In this document: positions 50,670-59,452 of the stretch, in pieces
Layout: each line of letters begins with the position of its first letter
Position numbering within the stretch: position 1 is the first letter of the stretch
Assembly (NCBI GenBank): GCA_903873715.1
Contig: CAIQPS010000093.1
Location: forward strand, 1 to 59,678
Source: an uncultured Actinomycetes bacterium
GTDB taxonomy: Bacteria > Actinomycetota > Thermoleophilia > RBG-16-64-13
Length of the DNA stretch: 59,678 bases
Direction of reading: 5' to 3'
Program-made: the position numbers and the translations under genes
The notes under the pieces: model-generated
Databases searched by the model: none
The model's input: the letters and a program-made list of their open reading frames with translations, nothing else
What the model was told of the DNA's origin: nothing

Positions 50670-51383
50670 GTGGCCAAGAAGATGATAGAGGACGAGACGC
50701 CAGAGGTCATGAACACCACTCAGCGCCACCTTGAAGAGATGCAGTTGCGGGTAGCCGAGCACGACGTGCCCGGCGGCCCGGCCGACCGCGAACTCACCGA
50801 GATGAAGCAACGTCAGATCGTCGAGCGTGCCAGCGCCATCCTCTTCGAGAAGGGTTTCCACGGCACGTCCATCCGCGATATCGCGCAGGCCTGCGACATG
50901 TCCATGGGCCAGCTCTATCACTACATCTCGTCCAAGGACGACATCCTGTTCCTGATGCACCTCTACAGCCAGGAGCAGTGGTACCGCCGTCTGGCCGATG
51001 CCGGCTTCGAACAGATCACCGACCCGGTGGCCAAGCTCGAGCACGGCGTCCGTACCTCCATCCGCCACATCTCCGAGAACCGGGCTCTCTACCAGTTCAT
51101 CTTCACCGAGAGCAAGTACATGGACCGCGAGCACCTGCAGAAGGCGCTCGATCTGGACGACCGGAACGTGGTGGGCTTCTACTGCCACCTTCTCTCCGAG
51201 CTCCCCGGGCGGTCCTGCGCCGATCAGGAGCAGCATCTGGCCGCCAGTATCGTCGCGTACATCGCCACCTTCCTGGCCATGCGTGGCTGGAACGTGGACC
51301 TTCACGACCAGGCCGCCTACGACACGGCGGTGGAGACCCTTGTCGACTTCATTTTCCGCGGGCTCGGCATCGAGCGCGGATAG
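50670..51383 (+). CDS. TetR-family transcriptional regulator
   Basis: The 237-residue product has an N-terminal arm of about 40 residues and then a TetR helix-turn-helix: KQRQIVERASAILFEKGFHGTSIRDIAQACDMSMGQLYHYISSKDDIL (split, about residues 45-92). The C-terminal ligand domain is helical. FadR-like TetR repressors of beta-oxidation genes respond to acyl-CoA; a CoA thioester is the likely inducer here (inference). The GTG at 50670 is chosen for its strong GGGGAGGA site; the frame extends upstream to 50580 but would run through the operator. It heads the downstream catabolic operon. Confidence 0.93.
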   Translation: MAKKMIEDETPEVMNTTQRHLEEMQLRVAEHDVPGGPADRELTEMKQRQIVERASAILFEKGFHGTSIRDIAQACDMSMGQLYHYISSKDDILFLMHLYSQEQWYRRLADAGFEQITDPVAKLEHGVRTSIRHISENRALYQFIFTESKYMDREHLQKALDLDDRNVVGFYCHLLSELPGRSCADQEQHLAASIVAYIATFLAMRGWNVDLHDQAAYDTAVETLVDFIFRGLGIERG

Positions 51384-51413
51384 TCCAGCGAAGACCCTCG
51401 AGGAGGCTTGAGT

Positions 51414-53789
51414 ATGTTGATGATCCGCAAAGCGGCGGTGCTCGGCGCCGGGCGCATGGGGACCGCGGTGGCCGCTCATCTGGCCAACGCCGGTATCCCC
51501 ACCCTTCTTTTGGACGTGGTTCCCACGGAACTGACGGAGGACGAACAGAAGAAGAAGCTCACGCTCGAGAGCAAGGCCGTGCGGAACCGCCTGGCGACCA
51601 CGGCCATCGCGACCGCGCTCAAGGGCCGGCCGGCCGCTTTCGCGCATCCGAACCGCGCCGAACTCCTGACCCCCGGTAACTTCGACGACGACCTGGCCAA
51701 ACTGGCCGACGTCGACTGGGTGGTCGAAGCGGTCATCGAGAAGCTCGACATCAAGAAGGACCTGCTCGCCCGGGTGGCCGCCTGTGTCGGTCCCAAGACC
51801 ATCGTGTGCACCAACTCCTCCGGCCTCTCGGTGAACGCCATGGCCGAGACGCTCCCCGCGGACCTGCAGAAGCGCTTCCTTGGAACGCACTTCTTCTTCC
51901 CGCCCCGCTACATGTACCTGGTGGAACTCATCCCCGGCGCCAACACCGACCCGGCCATCCTGCCGGCGCTCAAGGAGTTCGCCGAACTGCGCCTGGGCAA
52001 GGGCGTCATCTTCAGCAACGACCGGCCCAACTTCGTGGCCAACCGCATCGGCATGTTCTCGACCCTCTACGCCATGAACAAGATGGACGAGTACGGCCTC
52101 ACCATCGAGGACGTGGACGCGGCGAGCGGCCGGGCCCTCGCCCGCTCCGTCACGGCCACCTACGGCACCTGCAACCTGGCCGGCGCCGACGTGCTGTCCT
52201 ACGCGGTCTCCAGCCACTACGAGACGGCCGTGGACGACGAGATGCGCGAGATCTGGAAGATGCCCGAGTGGATCCTCGAGATGATCTGCAGGGGCTACCT
52301 GGGTGAGAAGACCGGTGGCGCCTTTTTCCGCGAGAAGCGCACCCTGTGCATCGACCCGGCCACCTGCGAGTACCGGCCGTGGCAGAACCCGGAGTACGAG
52401 AGCCTCGCCGAGGCCAACAAGATCTCCGACCCCGTGGAGCGCGTCCGGAAGTTCATCTCCCACGACGACGCCGCCGCTCGCTTCGGCTGGGACGTCCTGG
52501 CCGCCACCTTCGTCTATTCCGCCAACCGCGTCCCCGAGATCTGCGACGACATCGCTCAGATCGACCGGGGCATGCGCTGGGGCTATGCCTGGGACCTCGG
52601 CCCGTTCGAGCTCTGGGACGCCCTGGGTGTCAAGGAGACCGTCGCCCGCATGCAGGCCGAAGGCCGCGCCGTGCCGGAATGGGTGGTCTCTCTGGCCGGC
52701 TCCGACGAACCGTACTTCTACAAGCTGGACGGCGGCGCCCTGACGATCTACGGGCCCACCAAGAAGCACGTGCCGCTGGCTCCGCGCCCGCGGCGCATCG
52801 ACCTGGCCGAGCTCAAGCGCGCCGGCAAGACCCTGGACGAATCCGCGGCCGCCGGCCTCATCGACCTGGGCGACCGGGTGGCCTGCCTCGAGTTCCGCAC
52901 CAAAGCCGGGATGATGACCGAGGACGTCCACTACTTCCTCGAGAAGATCCTGGCCTACGCCGGTATCGACTACGATGCACTGGTCATCGGCCATCAGGGC
53001 TCGCACTTCTCCGGCGGCGCCGACCTCAAGTTCATGGCCGACCGCATCACCGCCGGCGACTTCGACGCCATCGAAGCCACCCTCCGGCACGTGCAGAAGT
53101 CGAGCATGGCCCTCAAGTACTCGCCCATCCCGGTGGTGGCCGCCCCGTTCGGCCGCGTGCTGGGCGGCGGCCTCGAGATCTGCCTGCATTGCGACCGTAT
53201 CCAGGCCGACGCCGACGTGAGCATGGGTCTCGTGGAGACCAGCGTGGGTGTCATCCCGTCCGCGGGCGGCATCAAGGAAGCCGTGCTCCGCGGCATGGAC
53301 GTCCTCAAGGGCGTCACCTGGCCCTGGCCCAACCTCATGGGCACCTTCGACGCCATCGCGCAGGCCAAGACCACCGGTTCCGCCTGGGAGGCCTTCGACC
53401 TCAACTACATGCGCAAGGGCGACGGCGTCACCATGAACCGGGAGAGCGTCATCTACGCGGCCAAACAGGTCGCGCTGGGCATGCTCGAGGCCGGCTATCA
53501 GCCGCCCATGCCCGCCAAGGTGAAGGTCATGGGCTACGACGGCATCGGGAACTTCCGCAGCGTCCTCTACAACATGGGCCAGAGCAAGTTCATCTCCGAG
53601 CACGACCGCTATCTGGGCGAGAAGATCGCCTACGTCCTCAGCGGCGGCGAGGTGGACCCGCAGACCGAGGTGGACGAGTGGCACCTGCTGCACCTGGAGC
53701 GCCGCATGTTCCTTGAAGTGTGCAGGCAGCCCAAGTCCCTCGAGCGCATCCAGGCCATGCTCACCACCGGCAAGCCGATCCGCAACTAG
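51414..53789 (+). CDS. 3-hydroxyacyl-CoA dehydrogenase/enoyl-CoA hydratase fusion (FadN-like)
   Basis: The 791-residue product combines an N-terminal NAD-binding hydroxyacyl-CoA dehydrogenase (VLGAGRMGTAVAAHLANAGI at the start; NSSGLSV; GTHFFFPP with the catalytic His; RPNFVANRIG) with a C-terminal enoyl-CoA hydratase/crotonase domain. The crotonase domain has SHFSGGADL (oxyanion hole) and SMGLVETSVGVIPSAGGIKEAV, the usual position of the catalytic acid. It carries out two consecutive beta-oxidation steps. B. subtilis FadN has the same order. GAGGAGG precedes the ATG. Confidence 0.93.
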   Translation: MLMIRKAAVLGAGRMGTAVAAHLANAGIPTLLLDVVPTELTEDEQKKKLTLESKAVRNRLATTAIATALKGRPAAFAHPNRAELLTPGNFDDDLAKLADVDWVVEAVIEKLDIKKDLLARVAACVGPKTIVCTNSSGLSVNAMAETLPADLQKRFLGTHFFFPPRYMYLVELIPGANTDPAILPALKEFAELRLGKGVIFSNDRPNFVANRIGMFSTLYAMNKMDEYGLTIEDVDAASGRALARSVTATYGTCNLAGADVLSYAVSSHYETAVDDEMREIWKMPEWILEMICRGYLGEKTGGAFFREKRTLCIDPATCEYRPWQNPEYESLAEANKISDPVERVRKFISHDDAAARFGWDVLAATFVYSANRVPEICDDIAQIDRGMRWGYAWDLGPFELWDALGVKETVARMQAEGRAVPEWVVSLAGSDEPYFYKLDGGALTIYGPTKKHVPLAPRPRRIDLAELKRAGKTLDESAAAGLIDLGDRVACLEFRTKAGMMTEDVHYFLEKILAYAGIDYDALVIGHQGSHFSGGADLKFMADRITAGDFDAIEATLRHVQKSSMALKYSPIPVVAAPFGRVLGGGLEICLHCDRIQADADVSMGLVETSVGVIPSAGGIKEAVLRGMDVLKGVTWPWPNLMGTFDAIAQAKTTGSAWEAFDLNYMRKGDGVTMNRESVIYAAKQVALGMLEAGYQPPMPAKVKVMGYDGIGNFRSVLYNMGQSKFISEHDRYLGEKIAYVLSGGEVDPQTEVDEWHLLHLERRMFLEVCRQPKSLERIQAMLTTGKPIRN

Positions 53790-53814
53790 CCTGCCGGACC
53801 GCAAAGGAGTTCTG

Positions 53815-54996
53815 ATGAAAGAAGCAGTCGTAGTCAGTGCGGTCCGGGTGGCCACCGGCAAAGCGCCGAAGGGCATGTACCGCACCGTCCGCCCCGACGA
53901 CCTCGGGGTGCTGGTGATAAAAGCGGCGCTCGAGCGGGCGCCCGGCCTGGACCCGGCGGAAGTCGACGACCTCATCATGGGGTGCGCCTTCCCTGAAGCC
54001 GAGCAGGGGCTCAACGTGGGCCGTAACGCCTGGCTGCAGGCCGGGCTGCCCATCTCCGTGCCGGGAGTCACCGTCAACCGGTTCTGCTCCTCCGGCGCGC
54101 AGGCGGTGGGTTACGCGGGCATGCAGATCATGTCCGGCATGGCCGAAGTGATGATGGCGGGCGGCGTCGAGTCGATGTCGCGGGTGCCGGGCGGGGGCAA
54201 CAAGCCCATGTTCGGCGAGGCCCTCATGGACGCCAGCCCCGACGCCTACCTGAGCATGGGCCTCACGGCCGAGAAGGTGGCCGAGCAGTACAACGTCTCC
54301 CGCGAAGACCAGGACGTCTTCGCCGCCCGTAGCCACGACCGCTCCCTGGCGGCCATCGACTCCGGGCGCTTCAACGACGAGATCGTCCCCGTGCCCGTGA
54401 CCCACTACAAGCCGGGCCCCGACGGCACCATCGTCGCAGAGACCAAGATCATGACCGTGGACGAGGGCCCGCGGCGGGGCACCACCCCGGAGACGCTGGC
54501 CAAACTCAAGCCGGTGTTCAAGAAGAACGGCTCCGTGACCGCCGGCAACTCCTCGCAGACCAGCGACGGCGCCGGCATGACCGTGATGATGACCGCCGAG
54601 AAGGCGTCGGCGCTGGGGCTCAAGCCGCTGGCCCGTTTCGTCAGCTTCGCCTGCGGTGGCGTGGACCCGGGCGTCATGGGCGTCGGCCCCATCATGGGCA
54701 TCCCGAAGGCCTGCAAGCTCGCCGGCATCAAGCCGAGCGACCTCGACCTCATCGAACTGAACGAGGCGTTCGCCAGCCAGGCGCTGGCCGTGTGCCGGTA
54801 CCTGGACCTCAACACCGACATCGTGAACGTCAACGGCGGCGCGATCTCTCTGGGCCATCCTCTTGGGGCGACGGGAGCCAAACTCACGGCCACCCTGCTC
54901 CACGAGATGCAGAAGCGGCCCGAGACCAAGCACGGCGCCGTGACGATGTGCGTGGCCGGGGGCATCGGCGCCTGCGCCATCTTCGAGCGGCTGTAA
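53815..54996 (+). CDS. Acetyl-CoA acyltransferase (thiolase)
   Basis: This enzyme cleaves 3-ketoacyl-CoA with CoA. The 393-residue product has the nucleophile C91 in NRFCSSGAQAV, the NEAF motif, GGAISLGHPLGATGAK with the catalytic His, and the final Cys in MCVAGGIGACAIFE (the usual CxGGGxG has Ala for the first Gly). AAAGGAG lies before the ATG at 53815. It follows the dehydrogenase/hydratase by 25 bp. Confidence 0.95.
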   Translation: MKEAVVVSAVRVATGKAPKGMYRTVRPDDLGVLVIKAALERAPGLDPAEVDDLIMGCAFPEAEQGLNVGRNAWLQAGLPISVPGVTVNRFCSSGAQAVGYAGMQIMSGMAEVMMAGGVESMSRVPGGGNKPMFGEALMDASPDAYLSMGLTAEKVAEQYNVSREDQDVFAARSHDRSLAAIDSGRFNDEIVPVPVTHYKPGPDGTIVAETKIMTVDEGPRRGTTPETLAKLKPVFKKNGSVTAGNSSQTSDGAGMTVMMTAEKASALGLKPLARFVSFACGGVDPGVMGVGPIMGIPKACKLAGIKPSDLDLIELNEAFASQALAVCRYLDLNTDIVNVNGGAISLGHPLGATGAKLTATLLHEMQKRPETKHGAVTMCVAGGIGACAIFERL

Positions 54997-55066
54997 CACC
55001 CAAGCAAGCCAGGCGCCGGGGGGCGGCGCGATATACAGGGGACCTACGAGACAAAGTGAGGCAGTG

Positions 55067-55843
55067 ATGGCGGATCTCTTCAATCTGGACGGCAAAGTGG
55101 CGGTCGTCGTCGGTGGCGGCGGGGGCATCGGCAAGGGCCTGGCCCTCGGTCTCGCCCGCTACGGCGCCAACGTGGTGCTGTGCAGCCGTAACCTCGAGAA
55201 ACTGCAGGTCGTGGCGGACGAGATGTCGGCCGACCCGGAAGTCAAGAACCCGGTGAAGGCCTACCAGATGGACGCCACCGACGAGGCTAGCGTCAAGGCG
55301 GCCTGCGAGAAGATCGTGGCCGAGATGGGCACCGTCGACATCCTGGTGAACTCCCAGGGCCTCAACATCAAGGAGCCGTTCGACTCCATCATCACCGATA
55401 ACTGGGATTCGCTCTTCGCCCAGAACGTCCGCAGCCTCATGCTCACCTGCCGGGAGTTCGGCAAGGTCATGATGGCCAAGAACAAGGGCAAGATCATCAA
55501 CATCGGTTCCGTCGCCGGCGACCGCGGCGTGCCGCTGGCCGGCAACGTGGGCTACTGCGCGAGCAAGTCCGCCGTGCACAACTTCACCCGCATGCTGGCC
55601 TTCGAATGGGCCAAGTACAACATCAACGTGAACGCCATCGGCCCGTCGGTGATCTTTACCCCGGGCATGAAGGCCGCCCTGCCGCCGGAAGTGCTGGCCG
55701 GCGCCACCGCTCTGCACCCGCTGGGCCGCGTGGCCGATGCCGAAGACCTGATGGGCACCGTGGTCTACATGGCCTCGGCCGCTTCGGACTTCCTCACCGG
55801 TCAGATCGTGTTGGTCGACGGCGGCCGCAGCTGCAAGGCTTAG
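55067..55843 (+). CDS. Short-chain dehydrogenase/reductase
   Basis: The 258-residue product is a classical SDR: cofactor loop VGGGGGIGKG (an unusually Gly-rich variant of TGxxxGIG), NSQG in place of NNAG, catalytic Ser in NIGSVAG, Y-x3-K in YCASKSAV, and the end LTGQIVLVDGG. It oxidises or reduces a hydroxyl/keto pair of a pathway intermediate. AGTGAGG lies before the ATG at 55067 (a GTG 3 bases earlier is possible). Confidence 0.93.
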   Translation: MADLFNLDGKVAVVVGGGGGIGKGLALGLARYGANVVLCSRNLEKLQVVADEMSADPEVKNPVKAYQMDATDEASVKAACEKIVAEMGTVDILVNSQGLNIKEPFDSIITDNWDSLFAQNVRSLMLTCREFGKVMMAKNKGKIINIGSVAGDRGVPLAGNVGYCASKSAVHNFTRMLAFEWAKYNINVNAIGPSVIFTPGMKAALPPEVLAGATALHPLGRVADAEDLMGTVVYMASAASDFLTGQIVLVDGGRSCKA

Positions 55844-55853
55844 GCGGCGCGGG

Positions 55854-56795
55854 ATGCAGGTCACAGACGTCAAGAAAGTAGCGGTGTTCGGGGCTGGGAC
55901 CATGGGCCCCGGCCTCGCCCTCGTCTTCTCCATGTGCGGCCACAAGGTCTCCCTCTATTCGCGCAAGCAGGAGACCATCGACAAGGCCATCGCCACCGCC
56001 AAGGGCGCCCTGGCGACCCTGGTGGCCCACGGCAGCATGACTCTGGCCGAGGCAGACCGGGCCCTGGCCCTCGTCCATCCCACCACCTCGGTGGCGGAAG
56101 CCGGTACCGATGCCGACTTCGTGATGGAGACCATCGCCGAGAACAAGGACGCCAAGACGGCTCTGTACGCGGAACTCGACGGTATCTGCCCGGCGCACAC
56201 CGTCTTCGCCAGCAACACCTCGAGCCTCAACGTGTTCGAGCTGGTGCCGGCCGCCCGGCAGAAGAACATGGTGGTGGCGCACTTCTTCGCGCCGGCCCAC
56301 ATCATCCCGCTGGCGGAAGTGGTGGGCGGCCCCGAGACCACGGCCGAGACCATCGCCTTCACCGTGGACTTCATGAAGGCCTGCAACAAGACCCCCGTGG
56401 TCATGAAGAAGTTCGGCCCGGGCTTCATCGTCAACCGCATCCAGCGCGCCATCGGCGAGACCTGCATGGACATGGTGCAGGAAGGCCTGGTGGAGCCGGA
56501 GCAGATCGACGACGCCATCAAGGCCACCCTGGGCATCCGCCTGCCGATCGTGGGCGTCATGCAGACCTTCGACTTCCAGGGCCTGGACATGCTCCTCGCC
56601 TACCAGAAGAACGTGGGCAAGGTCTACTCCTTCGTGGAGGACCGCGTGAACGCCGGGCGCAACGGGGCCAAATCGGGCGCCGGTATCTACGACTACCAGG
56701 GCCGCAGCGAGGCGGAGATCCTCGAGAAACGCGACGAGCTGTACCTCAAGATGATCGACTACCTCACCGAGATCGGCGCTTTCGAGCCGGTGTGA
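55854..56795 (+). CDS. 3-hydroxyacyl-CoA (3-hydroxybutyryl-CoA) dehydrogenase
   Basis: The 313-residue product is a stand-alone NAD-dependent hydroxyacyl-CoA dehydrogenase: VAVFGAGTMGPGLALVFSMCGH at the NAD site, ASNTSSLNV, VVAHFFAPAHIIPLAEVV with the catalytic His, and GPGFIVNRIQRAI. It duplicates the activity of the fusion protein upstream, perhaps for a branched or short-chain substrate. It lies 10 bp after the SDR gene. Confidence 0.93.
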   Translation: MQVTDVKKVAVFGAGTMGPGLALVFSMCGHKVSLYSRKQETIDKAIATAKGALATLVAHGSMTLAEADRALALVHPTTSVAEAGTDADFVMETIAENKDAKTALYAELDGICPAHTVFASNTSSLNVFELVPAARQKNMVVAHFFAPAHIIPLAEVVGGPETTAETIAFTVDFMKACNKTPVVMKKFGPGFIVNRIQRAIGETCMDMVQEGLVEPEQIDDAIKATLGIRLPIVGVMQTFDFQGLDMLLAYQKNVGKVYSFVEDRVNAGRNGAKSGAGIYDYQGRSEAEILEKRDELYLKMIDYLTEIGAFEPV

Positions 56796-56844
56796 TCTCG
56801 TCAGACGCGACGCTTTTCTTACTGAGAGGGATGGGAAGGAACTG

Positions 56845-58962
56845 ATGGCAGTCACTAACTACGCCAAGCTGCTCGAGCCGGGCATGATCGGCAAGGTCAA
56901 GACCCGCAACCGCATCTACAAGTCCGCGGCGGGCATGCACTCGTTCGAGGAGACCGAGTTCGACTCGATGAACGACAACACCCTCGGCTTCTACGACGCG
57001 CTGTCGCGCGGGGGCGTCGGGATCATCTCGGTCGAGGCGCCCACGGTGGACTACCCGCAGGGCTGCCGGTGGCACCATCGCTACCGCATGGACGAGGATA
57101 GGTTCATCCCCGGGATGAAGCAGCTCGTGGATCTCATCCACAGCAACGGCTGCCCGACGTTCCTCCAGATGGAGCACGACGGTCCCTGGCAGAACCCGCT
57201 GTTCCCCAACCATCCCGCCACCTTCGACGGCCCGCCGATCGGCGCCTCCCCGCGCAAGATCGACAAGATGAGCGACTTCCACAGGGACCTCATCCGGCCG
57301 CTCGAGATCCCCGAGATCCAGGAGATCACCCGGAAGTACATCGACGCTGCCGAGCGTGCCCAGAAGGCCGGCTTCGACGGTGTCGACCTGAACATGGGCT
57401 CCACCCACATCACCATGAACTTCATGTCGCCGTGGTGGAACCTCCGGACCGACGAATACGGGGGCACGCAGGCCAAGCGGGCCAAGCTCGCCACCGACAT
57501 CATCAGCGGCATCAAGAAGCGCTGCGGTGACGACTTCCCGATCGTGGTGTGCGTCAACGGCTTCGAGACCGGCTACCTGCTGGGGGAGACGGACGACAAG
57601 GTCTTCAACCACAAGCTGGCCCTCGAGACGATGGGCATGATCGTCGACGCCGGCGCGGACGCCCTCATGATCCGCAGCAGCTGGCTGGGCCTGCACGTGC
57701 CCGGCTTCCTGCCGGACTACCTGTTCTTCCCCGAAGCGCAGGTGCCGGTGGACAAGATGCCGCCGGAATACTACGCGAAGGATCTGGGCAGGGCCGCGAT
57801 CCGCACGATGACGGAAGAGGCGAAGAAGAAGTTCGACGTCCCGATCATCCTCATCGGCTACGTGACCCCCGAACTGGGCGAGCAGATGCTGGAAGAGGGC
57901 AAAGCCGACTTCATCGGGATGAACCGGCCGCTCATCGCCGACGCCGAGATGCCCAACAAGCTCAAGGCCGGCCATCCGGAACTGGTGGCGCCGTGCACGC
58001 GGTGCGGCACCTGCCTCGACCAGAACGAGTCGTTCCTCCGCCATTGCCGCATCAACTCCCAGGTGGGCTATGGGATGTACGGCGTGCCCAAGGCCGATAC
58101 CAAGAAGAAGGTCGTGGTCGTGGGCGCCGGTCCGTCCGGCATGGAAGCGGCCCGGGTGGCGGCCATGCGCGGCCATGACGTGACCCTCATCGAGAAGGGC
58201 AACAGGCTCGGCGGCCTCATGCCGCTGGCTGCCCTCATCAAGGGCACCGAACTGGAAGACCTGCCCGGTCTCATCGACTACTTCAAGAACCAGCTCGCCG
58301 ACAAGGGTGTCAAGGTCAAGCTCAACACCGAGGCCACTGCCGAGTCCATCGCGGCCATGAAGCCCGACGCGGTCATCCTGGCCACCGGCGGCAAGCTCAC
58401 CTCGCCCAAGGTGGCCGGCAGCGCAGCGGCGCAGGCCAAAGTGGTCACCACGCCGGAACTGCACAAGCAGGTCAAGCCGTGGCTCAAGCGCTTCGGCCCC
58501 GAGTTCCTCGGCAAGGCGACGCACTACTACCTGCCGAAGATCGGCAAGAACGTCGCCGTCATCGGCGCCGGGCTGCACGGCCTGGAAGTGGCCGAGTTCC
58601 TTGCCAAGCGCGGCAAGAAGGTCACCGTCGTCGAGCCGACCAGCCGGATCGGCGAGGGCGTCATCGACTTCCGCCTGGGGCTGACCATGGACTGGTTCCC
58701 CACCAAGGGTGTCGAGATCGTCACCGATGCGGCCGACATCGAAGTGACCGACAAGGGTCTCAAGTACAAGGACAAGAGCGGCAAAGTGGTCGAGCTGGCC
58801 TGCGACACGGTCATGCCCACCGCGCCGCTCACCCCCAACGACGACCTTTCCAAGAAGCTGCAGGGCAAGGTGCCCGAGCTCTTCGTCATCGGCGACGCCA
58901 AGGACTCCGGGATGATCGTGCACGCGGTGCGCGCCGGCTTCCAGACGTCCAAGGCACTCTGA
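56845..58962 (+). CDS. Old Yellow Enzyme-type NADH:flavin oxidoreductase with Fe-S cluster (dienoyl-CoA reductase/BaiCD-like)
   Basis: The 705-residue product has the three-part layout of 2,4-dienoyl-CoA reductase, BaiCD/BaiH and trimethylamine dehydrogenase. First comes an FMN TIM barrel (about 1-370, starting YAKLLEPGMIGKVKTRNRI). A [4Fe-4S] site follows at C384, C387, C390 and C401. The third part is an FAD/NAD(P) domain (VVVVGAGPSGMEAARVAAMRGHDVTLIEKG; second dinucleotide site VAVIGAGLHGLEVAEFLAKRG). It reduces a C=C bond of a CoA ester or similar conjugated compound. GGGAAGGA precedes the ATG. The operon context favours anaerobic breakdown of an unsaturated acyl-CoA. Confidence 0.95.
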   Translation: MAVTNYAKLLEPGMIGKVKTRNRIYKSAAGMHSFEETEFDSMNDNTLGFYDALSRGGVGIISVEAPTVDYPQGCRWHHRYRMDEDRFIPGMKQLVDLIHSNGCPTFLQMEHDGPWQNPLFPNHPATFDGPPIGASPRKIDKMSDFHRDLIRPLEIPEIQEITRKYIDAAERAQKAGFDGVDLNMGSTHITMNFMSPWWNLRTDEYGGTQAKRAKLATDIISGIKKRCGDDFPIVVCVNGFETGYLLGETDDKVFNHKLALETMGMIVDAGADALMIRSSWLGLHVPGFLPDYLFFPEAQVPVDKMPPEYYAKDLGRAAIRTMTEEAKKKFDVPIILIGYVTPELGEQMLEEGKADFIGMNRPLIADAEMPNKLKAGHPELVAPCTRCGTCLDQNESFLRHCRINSQVGYGMYGVPKADTKKKVVVVGAGPSGMEAARVAAMRGHDVTLIEKGNRLGGLMPLAALIKGTELEDLPGLIDYFKNQLADKGVKVKLNTEATAESIAAMKPDAVILATGGKLTSPKVAGSAAAQAKVVTTPELHKQVKPWLKRFGPEFLGKATHYYLPKIGKNVAVIGAGLHGLEVAEFLAKRGKKVTVVEPTSRIGEGVIDFRLGLTMDWFPTKGVEIVTDAADIEVTDKGLKYKDKSGKVVELACDTVMPTAPLTPNDDLSKKLQGKVPELFVIGDAKDSGMIVHAVRAGFQTSKAL

Positions 58963-59002
58963 GATACCCCTGACCCGTACAGCATCAACGAAGGAGTGAG
59001 CA

Positions 59003-59425
59003 ATGCTCAAGGCGACGTTCGACGACTACATCGCCCGGTTCAACGCGCGTGATCCCGGTGCGTTCGAGGACTACATCGATCCCAAGTGCGTGGTGCTCAA
59101 CGGCACGCTCGTGATCAACGGCGCCGAAGGGATGAAAGCCCACTACGCGCGGATCTGGAGGTCCTGCTCCGAGGAACTGCACGTCGAGCGCTTCGTGAGC
59201 GACGACGACAGCCTCGCCATCCAGATGTGGACGCATTTCGCGGTCCAGAAGGACGACGAAGATTCCCCGTTCGGCCCGGTGAAGGCCGGAGAATGCTTCG
59301 ACTACCACGGCATCATCATGTACCAGCTCGTGAACAACAAGTTCACCGACATCAAGGTGTCGTACCTCAGCTTCAGCCGGACCGACCTCGACGGCAACAC
59401 GATCGAGCTCGGGATCCCGCACTAG
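59003..59425 (+). CDS. SnoaL/NTF2-like protein
   Basis: The 140-residue product is a second NTF2-like fold protein: FDDYIARFNARDPGAFEDYID, a central sheet, and FDYHGIIMYQLVNNKFTDIKVSYLSF at the end. Such proteins are often isomerases or dehydratases with a His/Asp pair in a cone-shaped pocket. It is clearly different from the one at 47579. It belongs to the tetR operon, 40 bp after the flavin reductase. Confidence 0.82.
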   Translation: MLKATFDDYIARFNARDPGAFEDYIDPKCVVLNGTLVINGAEGMKAHYARIWRSCSEELHVERFVSDDDSLAIQMWTHFAVQKDDEDSPFGPVKAGECFDYHGIIMYQLVNNKFTDIKVSYLSFSRTDLDGNTIELGIPH

Positions 59426-59452
59426 ACCGCCATCATCGACGGGGGGCCGAGG

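Noticed and set aside
50626-50685. A 19-residue leader frame before tetR
   Set aside because: It runs past the tetR start in another frame, has no good ribosome binding site and no sign of attenuation.
50436-54077. A 1213-codon minus-strand open frame opposite tetR and the beta-oxidation genes
   Set aside because: It shows only low-complexity His/Gly/Asp composition and overlaps well-supported genes on the plus strand.
56764-59010. A 748-codon minus-strand frame opposite the flavin reductase
   Set aside because: Composition is that of an antisense shadow, and the plus-strand gene has complete cofactor motifs.
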